Shown here one piece after another: positions 1 to 9,185 of a DNA stretch of 16,952 nucleotides; position 1 is the stretch's first letter, and every line of letters begins with the position of its first letter. Position numbers and translations under genes: made by a program. The stretch lies in the NCBI GenBank assembly GCA_900548775.1, contig URLM01000041.1:1-16952 (forward strand), written 5' to 3'. The DNA is from an uncultured Olsenella sp. Its GTDB lineage: Bacteria; Actinomycetota; Coriobacteriia; Coriobacteriales; Atopobiaceae. The notes beneath the pieces are model-generated. The model searched no databases and was not told where the DNA came from. It saw nothing but the letters and a program-made list of their open reading frames with translations.

Positions 1-601
1 GGTCGCGGGCGGCGGGGATGTCGGCAAGGCCGAGGACGTCAGAGAGCATCTTGTCTCCGTACTGACCCTGGAACTTGATGTTGTGGACCGTCATGACGGT
101 CTTGACGTTGTTGCACTGCGGGGCGCCGCGATACAGCTCGCGCAGGAAGACGGGGCACAGCGCTGTCTCCCAGTCGTTGCAGTGCAGGACGTCGCAGGCA
201 AGCTCGGGCACCTTGACAATGGCCTCGCAGATGGCCTTCGCGAAGAAGGCGAAGCGCTCGCCATCGTCGAAGTAACCGTAGAGCCCGTCGCGCTTGAAGT
301 AGGCCTCGTTGTCCACAAAGTAGAAGTCGAGACCCTGAAGCTCGAGCTTCTCGATGCCGCAGTAAACGTTCCTCCACGCCAGGGGCACGTAGAAGTCCGC
401 GACATGCTTCATGCGGTCCCTGTACTCCTGGGGGATGGTCCCGTACTTGGGCAATATGACTGCCGCCTTAGCACCGGCGTGCTTGAGCGCGCGCGGGAGG
501 GATCCCGCCACGTCACCCAGGCCGCCAGTCTTGGCGAACGGCACCGCCTCTGAGGATGCGAAGAGAATCCTCAGCTTCCTGCGGTGTGCGCTTGTTGGCA
601 T
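1..601 (-). CDS. glgA: Glycogen synthase GlgA (ADP-glucose type), N-terminal 200 residues, cut by window edge
   Basis: Transfers glucose from ADP-glucose to the non-reducing ends of alpha-1,4-glucan in the cytoplasm (GT5 family). Translating the minus strand from the ATG at 601 gives an N-terminal Rossmann domain. KTGGLGDV at residues 24-31 is the ADP-glucose-binding K-x-G-G-L loop. YFDDGERFAFF at about 110-120, HCNDWETAL at 140-148 and TVHNIKFQG at 171-179 are the usual GT5 blocks. The start is supported by an AAAGGTGG ribosome site a few bases upstream. The glgD stop is only 11 bp before this ATG and that site runs into it, so the gene should be co-translated as the last visible gene of the glg operon. 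The C-terminal domain and stop lie outside the window. Family assignment is firm; nothing in the visible part looks damaged. Confidence 0.95.
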   Translation of the reverse strand, partial: MPTSAHRRKLRILFASSEAVPFAKTGGLGDVAGSLPRALKHAGAKAAVILPKYGTIPQEYRDRMKHVADFYVPLAWRNVYCGIEKLELQGLDFYFVDNEAYFKRDGLYGYFDDGERFAFFAKAICEAIVKVPELACDVLHCNDWETALCPVFLRELYRGAPQCNNVKTVMTVHNIKFQGQYGDKMLSDVLGLADIPAARD

Positions 602-612
602 GGTTCCCACCT

Positions 613-1707
613 TTACTCGCGACCCTTTTCCTTGATGAGGACGTCCTCGGGGGTGCCACGAAGCTCGGTGCCTGCTGGGACGACGTTGTTCCTATCGACA
701 ATTGCGTTCTCAACACGAGCGCCGCTCTTGATGACGCAGTCCTGCATCACCACGGAACCGCGAATGGTGGCGCCGCTCTCAACAATGACGTTGCGACCCA
801 GAATTGAGTCGCCCACGTTGCCAAAGATGCGGCAGCCCGCGGAGACAAGCGAGTTAGTGACGTGGGAGCCCACCTCGAACTTTGCGGGCGACGTGTCGTG
901 CGCCTTGGTCTTGATGAAGCGGCCCTCAGGGAAGAGCTCAGCGTTGATGCGCGGGTCGAGCGCGTCCATGTTGGAGCGGTAGTAGCTCTTCTTGTTGAAA
1001 ACGGCAGCGGCATAGCCGTCAAAGTTGTACGCCTGAACGTTCACGCGGCCGTAGTCGTTGCCCATGGCCTCAAAAAGGTCGAGGTAGTCGGTGGCAGCGT
1101 ACCAGTCGAACATGTCGAGCAGCAGCTGGCGGCTAATCACAAAGCAATCGAGGAAAGCGGTGTCGCCAAACGAGACGCCGTGCTTCACGCCCGTGACGCG
1201 AGAGCCATCCAGCTCGAAGCCGGTGACGTCGGCATCGTTGCCGTTTGCCTGCTTGGTAAGCACGGTGATGTCCGCGCCGGACGCCACGTGTGCGTTGTAC
1301 AGATCGTTGAGGTCCATGTTGTAGACAAAGTTGGCGGTCGAGAAGATCACGTAGTCAGACTTGGACCTCGTGAAGAAGACCTTGTTGTGCACCAGGTCGC
1401 GCAGCAGGAAGCGCGCGCCGGTGCGAGAGGTGCCAAAGGCAGAGCCAGGGAGGACAAACAGGCCGCCGTTCTTGCGGTCGAGGTTCCAGTCCTTGCCAGA
1501 GCCCACGTGGTCGATGATCGAGCGGTAGTTGTAGGGCATGACCATGCCCACGGTGCGCAGGCCAGCGTTCACCATGTTGGACAGGGGGAAGTCCACCAGG
1601 CGATAGCGGCCGAGGAACGGCATGGACGCAACCGGGCGGCTCTCGACGAGCGCGCTCGGGGACTTGGCCGAGTAGTTGCACGTAATGAGGCCGATGACCT
1701 TTTCCAT
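613..1707 (-). CDS. glgD: GlgD, ADP-glucose pyrophosphorylase-like regulatory subunit
   Basis: This 364-residue protein is a paralogue of the GlgC encoded just upstream. It has a nucleotidyltransferase fold at about 1-250 and a C-terminal left-handed beta-helix of hexapeptide type at about 280-350. It keeps the family scaffold (LVDFPLSNMVNAG at 37-49) but has lost catalytic elements. The GGxGxRL phosphate loop is replaced by a stretch around TCNYSAKSPSAL (9-20). The SGDQLYRMDY block of GlgC reads TANFVYNMDL here (124-133), with Asn for the catalytic Asp. The EKP sugar-phosphate motif is absent. GlgD proteins of this kind are known to act as non-catalytic partners that modulate GlgC. The ATG lies 3 bp after the glgC stop, with an AAGGGGGAG ribosome site inside the end of glgC, so the two should be made in a fixed ratio. 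Confidence 0.93.
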   Translation of the reverse strand: MEKVIGLITCNYSAKSPSALVESRPVASMPFLGRYRLVDFPLSNMVNAGLRTVGMVMPYNYRSIIDHVGSGKDWNLDRKNGGLFVLPGSAFGTSRTGARFLLRDLVHNKVFFTRSKSDYVIFSTANFVYNMDLNDLYNAHVASGADITVLTKQANGNDADVTGFELDGSRVTGVKHGVSFGDTAFLDCFVISRQLLLDMFDWYAATDYLDLFEAMGNDYGRVNVQAYNFDGYAAAVFNKKSYYRSNMDALDPRINAELFPEGRFIKTKAHDTSPAKFEVGSHVTNSLVSAGCRIFGNVGDSILGRNVIVESGATIRGSVVMQDCVIKSGARVENAIVDRNNVVPAGTELRGTPEDVLIKEKGRE

Positions 1708-1710
1708 TGC

Positions 1711-2856
1711 TTACTCCCCCTTCCCGACAACGACGTCATTCCCAATGACGGCCGTGTCCTTCGTAGAGTCGACGCTACCGAGGTTCACGTTCTCCTCGAC
1801 GACAGAGTTCTCGCCCAGGATCGCGCGAACAACGTGCGCGCCGTTCTTCACGACGGCACCGGGGAGCAGGACGGAGTCGACAACCGTGGCATGCTCGCCA
1901 ACGTAGACGTCGACCGAGAGAATCGAGTGCTTGGCCTTGCCGTAAACCTGAACGCCGTTTGCGACCAGGCAGTCATCGACATCGCCATCGCGGCCCACGA
2001 ACGCGGGCGGCCTCGTGGAGGCGTTGCTCATGATGGGGAAGTCCTCGCTGTACAGGTCAAAGGCGGGGTTGGGGCCGAGAAGGTCCATGCTCGTCTCGTG
2101 GTAGCTCGAGATGGTGCCCACGTCGCGCCAGAAGCCGTTGAACTCGTAGGTGTAGAGGCGCTTGCCGTCGGCCAGGAGCTTGGGGATGATGTTCTTCCCG
2201 AAGTCGTGCTCGGACGTCTGGTCGACGGCGTCCTCCTTGAGGGAGCTCTCGAGGAGGTCGGCGTTGAAGATGTAGATGCCCATGGACGCGAGGTTGGAAT
2301 CGGGCTTCTTAGGCTTCTCGGTAAACTTGAGGATGCGCTCGTCATCGTCCTGGGTGATGATGCCAAAGCGCGAGGCCTCCTCCCAGGGCACGGGCATGAC
2401 GGCGATGGTGAGGTCGGCGTTGTGGCGCTTGTGGTTCTCGAGCATCTTGCCGTAGTCCATGCGGTACAGCTGGTCGCCCGAGAGGATGAGCACGTACTCG
2501 GGATCGTTCTGGTCGATGTAGCCCAGGTTCTGCGTCACGGCGTCTGCCGTGCCCTCGTACCAGGCGCCGCCGGTCTGGGTGGCGTACGGCGGCAGGATGG
2601 AGACGCCGCCATCGCGCTCGTCGAGGTTCCAGGCCTCGCCGGTGCCAATGTAGGAGTGCAGGAGGTACGGACGATACTGGGTGAGCACACCCACCGTGGT
2701 GACGCCCGAGTTCGCGCAGTTGGAGAGTGCGAAGTCGATGATGCGGAACTTGCCCCCGAACGAGACTGCAGGCTTTGCGACGTTACTGGTGAGCGCGCCA
2801 AGCCTGCTGCCCTGCCCTCCGGCAAGAAGCATCGCTATGCATTCCTTCTTGCTCAT
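1711..2856 (-). CDS. glgC: Glucose-1-phosphate adenylyltransferase GlgC (catalytic subunit)
   Basis: Makes ADP-glucose and pyrophosphate from glucose-1-phosphate and ATP, the committed step of glycogen synthesis. From the chosen start it has 381 residues. Visible motifs are the GGQGSRLGALT nucleotide loop (13-23), WYEGTADAV (99-107), the catalytic SGDQLYRMDY with Asp128, FTEKP with the glucose-1-phosphate lysine at 181, and GFWRDVGT (241-248). A hexapeptide beta-helix follows at the C terminus. I chose the ATG at 2856 (MSKKECIAML) over the in-frame ATG at 2868. The inner one has a GGGGG/AGAAGGG purine-rich site at normal distance and matches the usual GlgC N terminus, while the outer one has AGAAGGG almost touching it. 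It is followed 3 bp later by glgD. Known GlgC enzymes are allosteric, but the effectors cannot be read from this sequence. Confidence 0.96.
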   Translation of the reverse strand: MSKKECIAMLLAGGQGSRLGALTSNVAKPAVSFGGKFRIIDFALSNCANSGVTTVGVLTQYRPYLLHSYIGTGEAWNLDERDGGVSILPPYATQTGGAWYEGTADAVTQNLGYIDQNDPEYVLILSGDQLYRMDYGKMLENHKRHNADLTIAVMPVPWEEASRFGIITQDDDERILKFTEKPKKPDSNLASMGIYIFNADLLESSLKEDAVDQTSEHDFGKNIIPKLLADGKRLYTYEFNGFWRDVGTISSYHETSMDLLGPNPAFDLYSEDFPIMSNASTRPPAFVGRDGDVDDCLVANGVQVYGKAKHSILSVDVYVGEHATVVDSVLLPGAVVKNGAHVVRAILGENSVVEENVNLGSVDSTKDTAVIGNDVVVGKGE

Positions 2857-2908
2857 AAGGTCCCCCATTCCCTTCTAACGTCCCAACAGGTGCACACCAT
2901 GTCTTCCA

Positions 2909-2924
2909 CCCGCAGACCTGCGGG
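2909..2924. other. Perfect 7+2+7 inverted repeat between glgP and glgC
   Basis: CCCGCAG-AC-CTGCGGG lies in the gap of 75 bp between the glgP stop (2932) and the glgC start (2856). As RNA it would fold with six pairs and a four-base loop. No T-run follows on the minus strand, so it is not a typical intrinsic terminator. It may be an mRNA stability or processing element that separates glgP from glgCDA output. No good internal promoter is visible in the gap. Confidence 0.45.
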
Positions 2925-2931
2925 GTAGTTC

Positions 2932-5361
2932 CTACGCCTCAATATGCCAGATGTCACTCATGTACTCGCGAATGGTTCGGTCACTAGAGAAGTATCCGGC
3001 CTTGGCGGTATTGTGCAGCGCCGCCTTGTTCCACGCAGCGCGGTCTCCGTAGGCGGTGGTGAGCTCGTCCCAAGCGTCAACGTAGGAGCGGAAGTCACGC
3101 AGGACGAGGTCTGGGTCGTTGCTCACCATGAGGTAGTCGCGGATGCTCTCGAAGTTGCCAGAGAGACGCGAGAGTGAGCCGTCGGAAAGCATGTCCACAA
3201 CGCGACCAAGGCGATCGCGGTCGGCGTTGTACTGATCCCAGGCGAAGTAGTGGCCGGAAGCGCGCAAGGCCTCGACCTCCTCGGTGCGAAGGCCAAAGAT
3301 CTTGATGTTCTCGTCGCCCACGAGCTTGGCGATCTCGACGTTGGCGCCGTCATAGGTGCCCAGCGTGATGGCCGCGTTCATCATGAGCTTCATGTTGGAG
3401 GTACCGGAGGCCTCGGTGCCGGCAGTCGAGATCTGCTCGGAGATCTCTGCGGCAGGGTAGATGAGCTGCGCGCTCGACACGGCAAAGTTGGGAACGAAGG
3501 CGACCTTGATCTTGTCGTTCACGCGCTTGTCGTTATTCACCACGTCGGCAACCGAGTTGATGAGACGGATGACCTCCTTTGCGAAGGTGTAGCTCTGGGC
3601 AGCCTTGCCCGAGAAGATGAACGCCGTGGGGCGCGGATCAAAGTGCGGATCCGCGAGGATGCGGTTGTAGACGTCCAGGATCTTGAACACGTTGAGGAGC
3701 TGGCGCTTGTAGGCGTGGAAGCGCTTGACCTGCACGTCGAAGACCATCGAGCAGTCGAGGTCGACGCCGGAGGTCTCGCGAACGTAGTCAGCAAGGCGCT
3801 GCTTGTCGGTACGCTTGGCCTTCTCCATCTCGTCCAGGAAGCCGGCATCCCCCTCGAATTTCGTGAGCTTCTCCAGCTCGAAGGCATCATCCAGCCAGCC
3901 CGTGCCAATGGCACCGGAGATGAGACGCGCGTAGGGGGGGTTTGCCTCGGCGAGGAAGCGGCGGTGAGAGACGCCGTTGGTCTTGTTGTTGAACGTCTCG
4001 GGGTAGAGACGGTAGAAGTCCTTGAGGACGCCCTCCTCCAGGATGCTTGTGTGGAGCGCGGAGACGCCGTTCACCGAGTGGCTAAAGATGATCGAGAGGT
4101 TTGCCATGCGAACCTGGCCGTCCCAGAGGATGGCCGTGTTCTTGAGCATCTCGCCCCAGTCCTCGAAGGTGTGGGGGAAGCGCTCGCGATAGCGGCGGTC
4201 GATCTCCTCGATGAACATGTACAGGCGCGGCATGAGGGCGCGGAAGGTGTCGACGGGCCACTTCTCCAGCGCCTCGGGCATGACCGTGTGGTTGGTGTAG
4301 GAGATGGTCGCCTTGACAATCTTGAAGGCAAGGTCGAAGTCGACGCCGCGCTCGTCCACCAGCAGGCGCATGAGCTCGGGCCCGCACATGGCGGGGTGCG
4401 TGTCGTTGGTGTGGATGGCAACGTGGTCGGCGAGGTGCTCCCAGTCCGGGCCAAAGTCGCGCTCGTACGTGGCGAGGATGGTCTGCAGACCAGCGGAGAC
4501 AAACAGGTACTCCTGCTTGAGGCGCAGGATCTTGCCGTGCTCGCCGGAATCGTTGGGATAGAGGATCGTGGAGATTGCCTCGACGTCAGAGCGGAACTTG
4601 TTCGCCTTAGCGTAGTCGCCGGCGTTGAACGCATCGAGGTCGAAGTTCTCCTCGTAGGGCTCGGCGCTCCAGAGGCGCAGGCGATTGACCTTCTTGGTGC
4701 CATAGCCAACGATGGGCACGTCATACGGGACGGCGCGCACCTTCTCGCCACCCTCCTGGGTGAACCAGTAGCGGCCCGTCTCGTCCTCGTGGCGTACCAC
4801 CTGACCACCAAACTGGACGATCACCGTGTCTGAGTCACGACGGGACTCCCACGGGAAGCCGTTCTCCAGCCAGTTGTCAGTCTTCTCGACCTGTCGGCCA
4901 CCCTCGATGACCTGGCGGAACAGGCCGTAGTGATAGCGCATGCCGTTGCCGTAGCCCGCAATGCCCTCGTGTGCCATGGAGTCGAGGAAGCAGGCGGCGA
5001 GACGGCCAAGGCCACCGTTGCCCAGGCCGGGGTCTGCCTCCTGGCGGCAGATGCTCTCGAGGGAGGCGCCCATGTCCTCCATGCCCTTGGCAACAAGGTC
5101 ATGGACACCGAGGTTGAGCAGGTAGTTATCGAGCAGCGGCCCAAGGAGGAACTCGAGGGAGAAGTAGTAGACCTTCTTCTCGCCCTTCTGATGCGTTGCG
5201 ATGCCAACGTTGCGCGACTTCTTGGCGATGAGTGTTGCGAGCACCTGGTAGCGCTCGAGCTCGGTGCAGTCCTCGAACTTCTTGCTGAGGTCTGCCATGC
5301 AGGCCTCGCGATACTGCTTCTCAAAGTCTGCGGTGTTCTTGAAGATCATTTCCTGTGCCAT
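2932..5361 (-). CDS. glgP: Glycogen/alpha-glucan phosphorylase GlgP
   Basis: Releases glucose-1-phosphate from alpha-1,4-glucan ends using phosphate and PLP (GT35). The length of 809 residues is normal for the full-length family. The PLP-binding block EASGTSNMKLMMNAAITLGT (650-669) contains the Schiff-base lysine at about 658 and continues into YDGANVEIAKL. Other family blocks are DPGLGNGGLGRLAACFLDS (110-128), IHTNDTHPAM (317-326), NKTNGVSHRRFL (459-470) and VKRFHAYKRQLLNV (545-558). The start ATG at 5361 has a GGAG site; an ATG four codons later has its purines too close. The gene sits between glgB and glgCDA, with its own -10 box and paired palindromes upstream (5392-5433). That suggests breakdown can be controlled separately from branching. 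No truncation or frameshift is seen. Confidence 0.97.
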   Translation of the reverse strand: MAQEMIFKNTADFEKQYREACMADLSKKFEDCTELERYQVLATLIAKKSRNVGIATHQKGEKKVYYFSLEFLLGPLLDNYLLNLGVHDLVAKGMEDMGASLESICRQEADPGLGNGGLGRLAACFLDSMAHEGIAGYGNGMRYHYGLFRQVIEGGRQVEKTDNWLENGFPWESRRDSDTVIVQFGGQVVRHEDETGRYWFTQEGGEKVRAVPYDVPIVGYGTKKVNRLRLWSAEPYEENFDLDAFNAGDYAKANKFRSDVEAISTILYPNDSGEHGKILRLKQEYLFVSAGLQTILATYERDFGPDWEHLADHVAIHTNDTHPAMCGPELMRLLVDERGVDFDLAFKIVKATISYTNHTVMPEALEKWPVDTFRALMPRLYMFIEEIDRRYRERFPHTFEDWGEMLKNTAILWDGQVRMANLSIIFSHSVNGVSALHTSILEEGVLKDFYRLYPETFNNKTNGVSHRRFLAEANPPYARLISGAIGTGWLDDAFELEKLTKFEGDAGFLDEMEKAKRTDKQRLADYVRETSGVDLDCSMVFDVQVKRFHAYKRQLLNVFKILDVYNRILADPHFDPRPTAFIFSGKAAQSYTFAKEVIRLINSVADVVNNDKRVNDKIKVAFVPNFAVSSAQLIYPAAEISEQISTAGTEASGTSNMKLMMNAAITLGTYDGANVEIAKLVGDENIKIFGLRTEEVEALRASGHYFAWDQYNADRDRLGRVVDMLSDGSLSRLSGNFESIRDYLMVSNDPDLVLRDFRSYVDAWDELTTAYGDRAAWNKAALHNTAKAGYFSSDRTIREYMSDIWHIEA

Positions 5362-5391
5362 GCGACTCCAATGCCATGTCTTGCGGGGCGA

Positions 5392-5420
5392 GAACGTTCG
5401 AACATCACATGAGAACGTTC
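5392..5420 (-). promoter_or_regulatory. Twin palindromic operator candidate upstream of glgP
   Basis: The palindrome GAACGTTC occurs at 5392-5399 and again at 5413-5420. Both copies lie within the direct repeat AGAACGTTC, and their centres are exactly 21 bp apart, about two helical turns. Both lie just downstream of the TATAAT box at 5428-5433, where the transcription start and early leader of glgP would be. This is the usual place for a repressor roadblock. The symmetry with a central CG suits LacI-type or other dimeric sugar regulators. No regulator gene is in the window, so its identity is unknown. Confidence 0.55.
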
Positions 5421-5427
5421 CCGTCTC

Positions 5428-5433
5428 ATTATA
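5428..5433 (-). promoter_or_regulatory. Candidate -10 box (TATAAT) for glgP
   Basis: Reading the minus strand, a consensus TATAAT lies about 67 bp before the glgP ATG, in a region far less GC-rich than its surroundings. No convincing -35 hexamer is present at 16-18 bp, because that position is occupied by one arm of the long inverted repeat at 5439-5488. The promoter may therefore depend on an activator or be modulated by a protein bound to the repeat. Confidence 0.5.
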
Positions 5434-5438
5434 CGGAT

Positions 5439-5488
5439 GCGTTCGTCACGCGCGCCATACCAACGGGCAACGCGCGCGTGACGAACGC
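5439..5488. other. Long perfect inverted repeat (17-bp arms, 16-nt loop) after glgB
   Basis: The arm at 5439-5455 (GCGTTCGTCACGCGCGC) is exactly complementary to 5472-5488. The glgB stop codon (5493-5495) precedes the stem by only four bases, so on the glgB transcript this is a very stable hairpin at the 3' end. No T-run follows; the next bases lead into the TATAAT of glgP. It could terminate or trim glgB mRNA, or act as a DNA binding site, since its promoter-proximal arm covers the -35 position. Its arms also contain the GAACG half-site found in the operator palindromes at 5392-5420. Confidence 0.7.
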
Positions 5489-5492
5489 TGGT

Positions 5493-7754
<2,262 letters not shown>

Positions 7755-8051
7755 GCTCGCTCCTCACGCGTCGTTTTTTGTCCCCCATGGGGTGTGACGT
7801 GCGGTTTGTTTGTCGCCAACCCCGTTTTCTCCAATTATATTCCATAAACGCAAGGCATCCGGGGTCGCACAGGTGTTGGGCGAATGACTGCGGGAACGGT
7901 TCCACATGGGGGTGCGAGCGGCGCATTGGCGCGTGCGAGCGGGGGCTATTGAGGTAGCGGCGGCAAACAGCATGCGTCGGTAGGTTCGAGCGCCTGCCAC
8001 CCCCAATTGCTGTCCAATGAGTATCATTGTCGGCAGACGAGAGGAGCGGCC
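7755..8051. promoter_or_regulatory. Divergent control region between glgB and nth
   Basis: On the minus strand a consensus TATAAT lies at 7834-7839, giving a glgB leader of roughly 70 bases; no matching -35 is clear. Farther upstream of glgB, GGAACGGTTCC (7893-7903) is an 11-bp palindrome. It has the same GAAC/GTTC half-sites as the glgP operator palindromes, with one extra central base. GTGCGAGCG is repeated directly at 7912-7920 and 7933-7941, 21 bp apart. On the nth side, a weak TATCAT (8022-8027) is the best -10 candidate. I see no coding sequence here. Confidence 0.4.
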
Positions 8052-8720
8052 ATGCCAAGAGAGTCCAAGAAGTCCAAGCGCGAGCGCGCCACGGAGATCT
8101 GCCGCCGCATGGGCGAGCTGTACCCCGGCGTCAAGAGCGCCCTCACGTTTTCGAACCCGTTCGAGCTTGTGATATGCGTGCTTCTCTCGGCGCAGACAAC
8201 CGATGCGGGCGTGAACCGCGTGACGCCCGAGCTCTTCTCGCGCTGGCCGGACGCCAAGTCCATGGCAGCCGCCGATCCCGAGGAGGTTGGGGAGGTCATT
8301 CACTCCATCGGCTTCTGGCGGGCCAAGTCCAAGCACTGCGTGGAGACGGCGCAGATGATCGTCTCCGAGTTTGGCGGAGAGGTCCCCGGAACCATGGAGG
8401 AGCTCTGCCAGCTGCCGGGCGTGGGGAGAAAGACCGCCAACATCGTGCTCAACAAGGCGTTTGGCGTGGTGGACGGCATCGCCGTGGACACCCACGTATT
8501 CCGGCTGGCAATGCGCTTCGGGCTCACCCGCGCGACGACGCCCGCTGCTGCCGAGAAGGACCTTCTCGACATCATCCCCCGCGAGCTGTGGGGCAATGTC
8601 AACGAGGAGTGGATCCACTTTGGGCGCGATGTCTGCACGGCGCGGTCGCCCAAGTGCGCCGGATGCCCCATGGCGGACGTGTGCCCCAGCGCGGGGAATC
8701 CCGACCGCTACAGGAAGTAA
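8052..8720 (+). CDS. nth: Endonuclease III (Fe-S DNA glycosylase/AP lyase)
   Basis: Removes oxidised pyrimidines from DNA and cleaves the strand at the abasic site. From the ATG at 8052 (AGGAG six bases upstream) it has 222 residues, normal for Nth. The helix-hairpin-helix LPGVGRKTA (121-129) carries the catalytic Lys127, and GIAVDTHVFRL has the catalytic Asp146. C195, C202, C205 and C211 have the exact C-X6-C-X2-C-X5-C spacing of the [4Fe-4S] loop. An in-frame ATG at 8007 would add 15 residues but has no ribosome site. It is the only plus-strand gene here, divergent from glgB and convergent with metY. A second glycosylase of the same fold lies at 11487-12422. Confidence 0.97.
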   Translation: MPRESKKSKRERATEICRRMGELYPGVKSALTFSNPFELVICVLLSAQTTDAGVNRVTPELFSRWPDAKSMAAADPEEVGEVIHSIGFWRAKSKHCVETAQMIVSEFGGEVPGTMEELCQLPGVGRKTANIVLNKAFGVVDGIAVDTHVFRLAMRFGLTRATTPAAAEKDLLDIIPRELWGNVNEEWIHFGRDVCTARSPKCAGCPMADVCPSAGNPDRYRK

Positions 8721-8736
8721 GGGGCGCGTGCGCTGG

Positions 8737-8771
8737 GGCGACGGTCTCGCGGCGACGGCCTTGCGGCGACG
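8737..8771. repeat. Three GGCGACG copies at 14-bp period
   Basis: GGCGACG occurs at 8737, 8751 and 8765, exactly 14 bp apart, directly after the nth stop codon and just before the 61-bp repeats. The intervening bases are similar but not identical. No coding role is apparent. Confidence 0.5.
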
Positions 8772-8789
8772 CCAGAGGGCACGTTTTCG

Positions 8790-9033
8790 CAGCCAGCCCG
8801 TATCAAAGGTCCCTTCCGGCGAGAATCTGACGCCGGAGGAGGGGTTTAGACGGGATCCCGTACGAGACGTGCCCTCCGGAGAGGAAATGACGCCGGGAGA
8901 TGAGTTCACGACGGGATTCCGTATGAAAAGCGCCCTCCGGAGAGGAAATGACGCCGGAGTGGGGACTTCGGACGGGATTCCGTACGAAACGCCCCTTCGG
9001 GCGCCGTTTTCTCGCCGGAGCGTGAGTTTTCGC
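8790..9033. repeat. Degenerate 61-bp tandem repeat block in the nth-metY gap
   Basis: Units begin at 8851, 8912 and 8973 with CGGGATTCCG or a one-base variant, exactly 61 bp apart. A weaker upstream unit ends at 8850. By hand alignment, units 8851 and 8912 match at about 45 of 61 positions. They are identical over 26 bp (8871-8896 and 8932-8957), which includes CTCCGGAG and GACGCCGG, complementary halves able to form a stem. The unit at 8973 has decayed in the core. Because 61 is not a multiple of three, the repeat cannot encode a protein repeat. The block fills most of a 465-bp stretch with no gene. Confidence 0.75.
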
Positions 9034-9056
9034 AGGCGAGAGGAGCCCAGGGTCCA

Positions 9057-9082
9057 CTTCCGGCGCCCTCCGACGCCGGAAG
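9057..9082. other. 9-bp stem hairpin in the nth-metY gap
   Basis: CTTCCGGCG (9057-9065) pairs perfectly with CGCCGGAAG (9074-9082) around an eight-base loop. It shares the CCGGCG/CGCCGG vocabulary of the neighbouring repeats. No T-run follows on either strand, so it is a structure rather than a proven terminator. Confidence 0.45.
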
Positions 9083-9110
9083 GTACGTTCTCGCAGCAGC
9101 TGCGCACAAA

Positions 9111-9146
9111 AGAGGCCCTCCGGCGCCACGATGGCGTCGGAGGGCC
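9111..9146 (-). terminator. Strong hairpin downstream of metY, probable terminator
   Basis: A 15-bp stem (9114-9128 with 9132-9146, one G-T pair, three-base loop) lies 40 bp past the metY stop. On the minus strand it is followed by CTCTTTTG, a short T-rich tract. It sits between the convergent genes nth and metY and could also stop nth transcription. On the plus strand only GTCTGTTTG follows, so termination there would be weaker. Confidence 0.6.
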
Positions 9147-9185
9147 GTCTGTTTGCGAGAAAGCCGGGGAGTCGCTGCCGGCAAC

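Noticed and set aside
1035..1042. GAACGTTC palindrome inside glgD
   Set aside because: A single copy inside a well-defined coding region with no paired site or promoter; most likely codon-driven chance.
862..2928. Plus-strand open frame of 688 codons opposite glgD and glgC
   Set aside because: It is the antisense of two genes with full family motifs. Its Val/Ala/His/Asp-rich composition, without any domain, is typical of GC-rich shadow frames. The frames at 3250-4833 and 5355-7703 opposite glgP and glgB were rejected for the same reason.
8851..9033. CRISPR array
   Set aside because: A 26-bp identical core with 35-bp intervals superficially fits repeat-spacer geometry. However, the intervals are themselves similar between units, only two cores are intact, and no cas gene or leader is nearby.
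7764..9107. Minus-strand open frame of 447 codons across nth and the repeat block
   Set aside because: It is antisense to nth and then reads through the 61-bp repeats in changing phase. There is no ribosome site and no recognisable domain.
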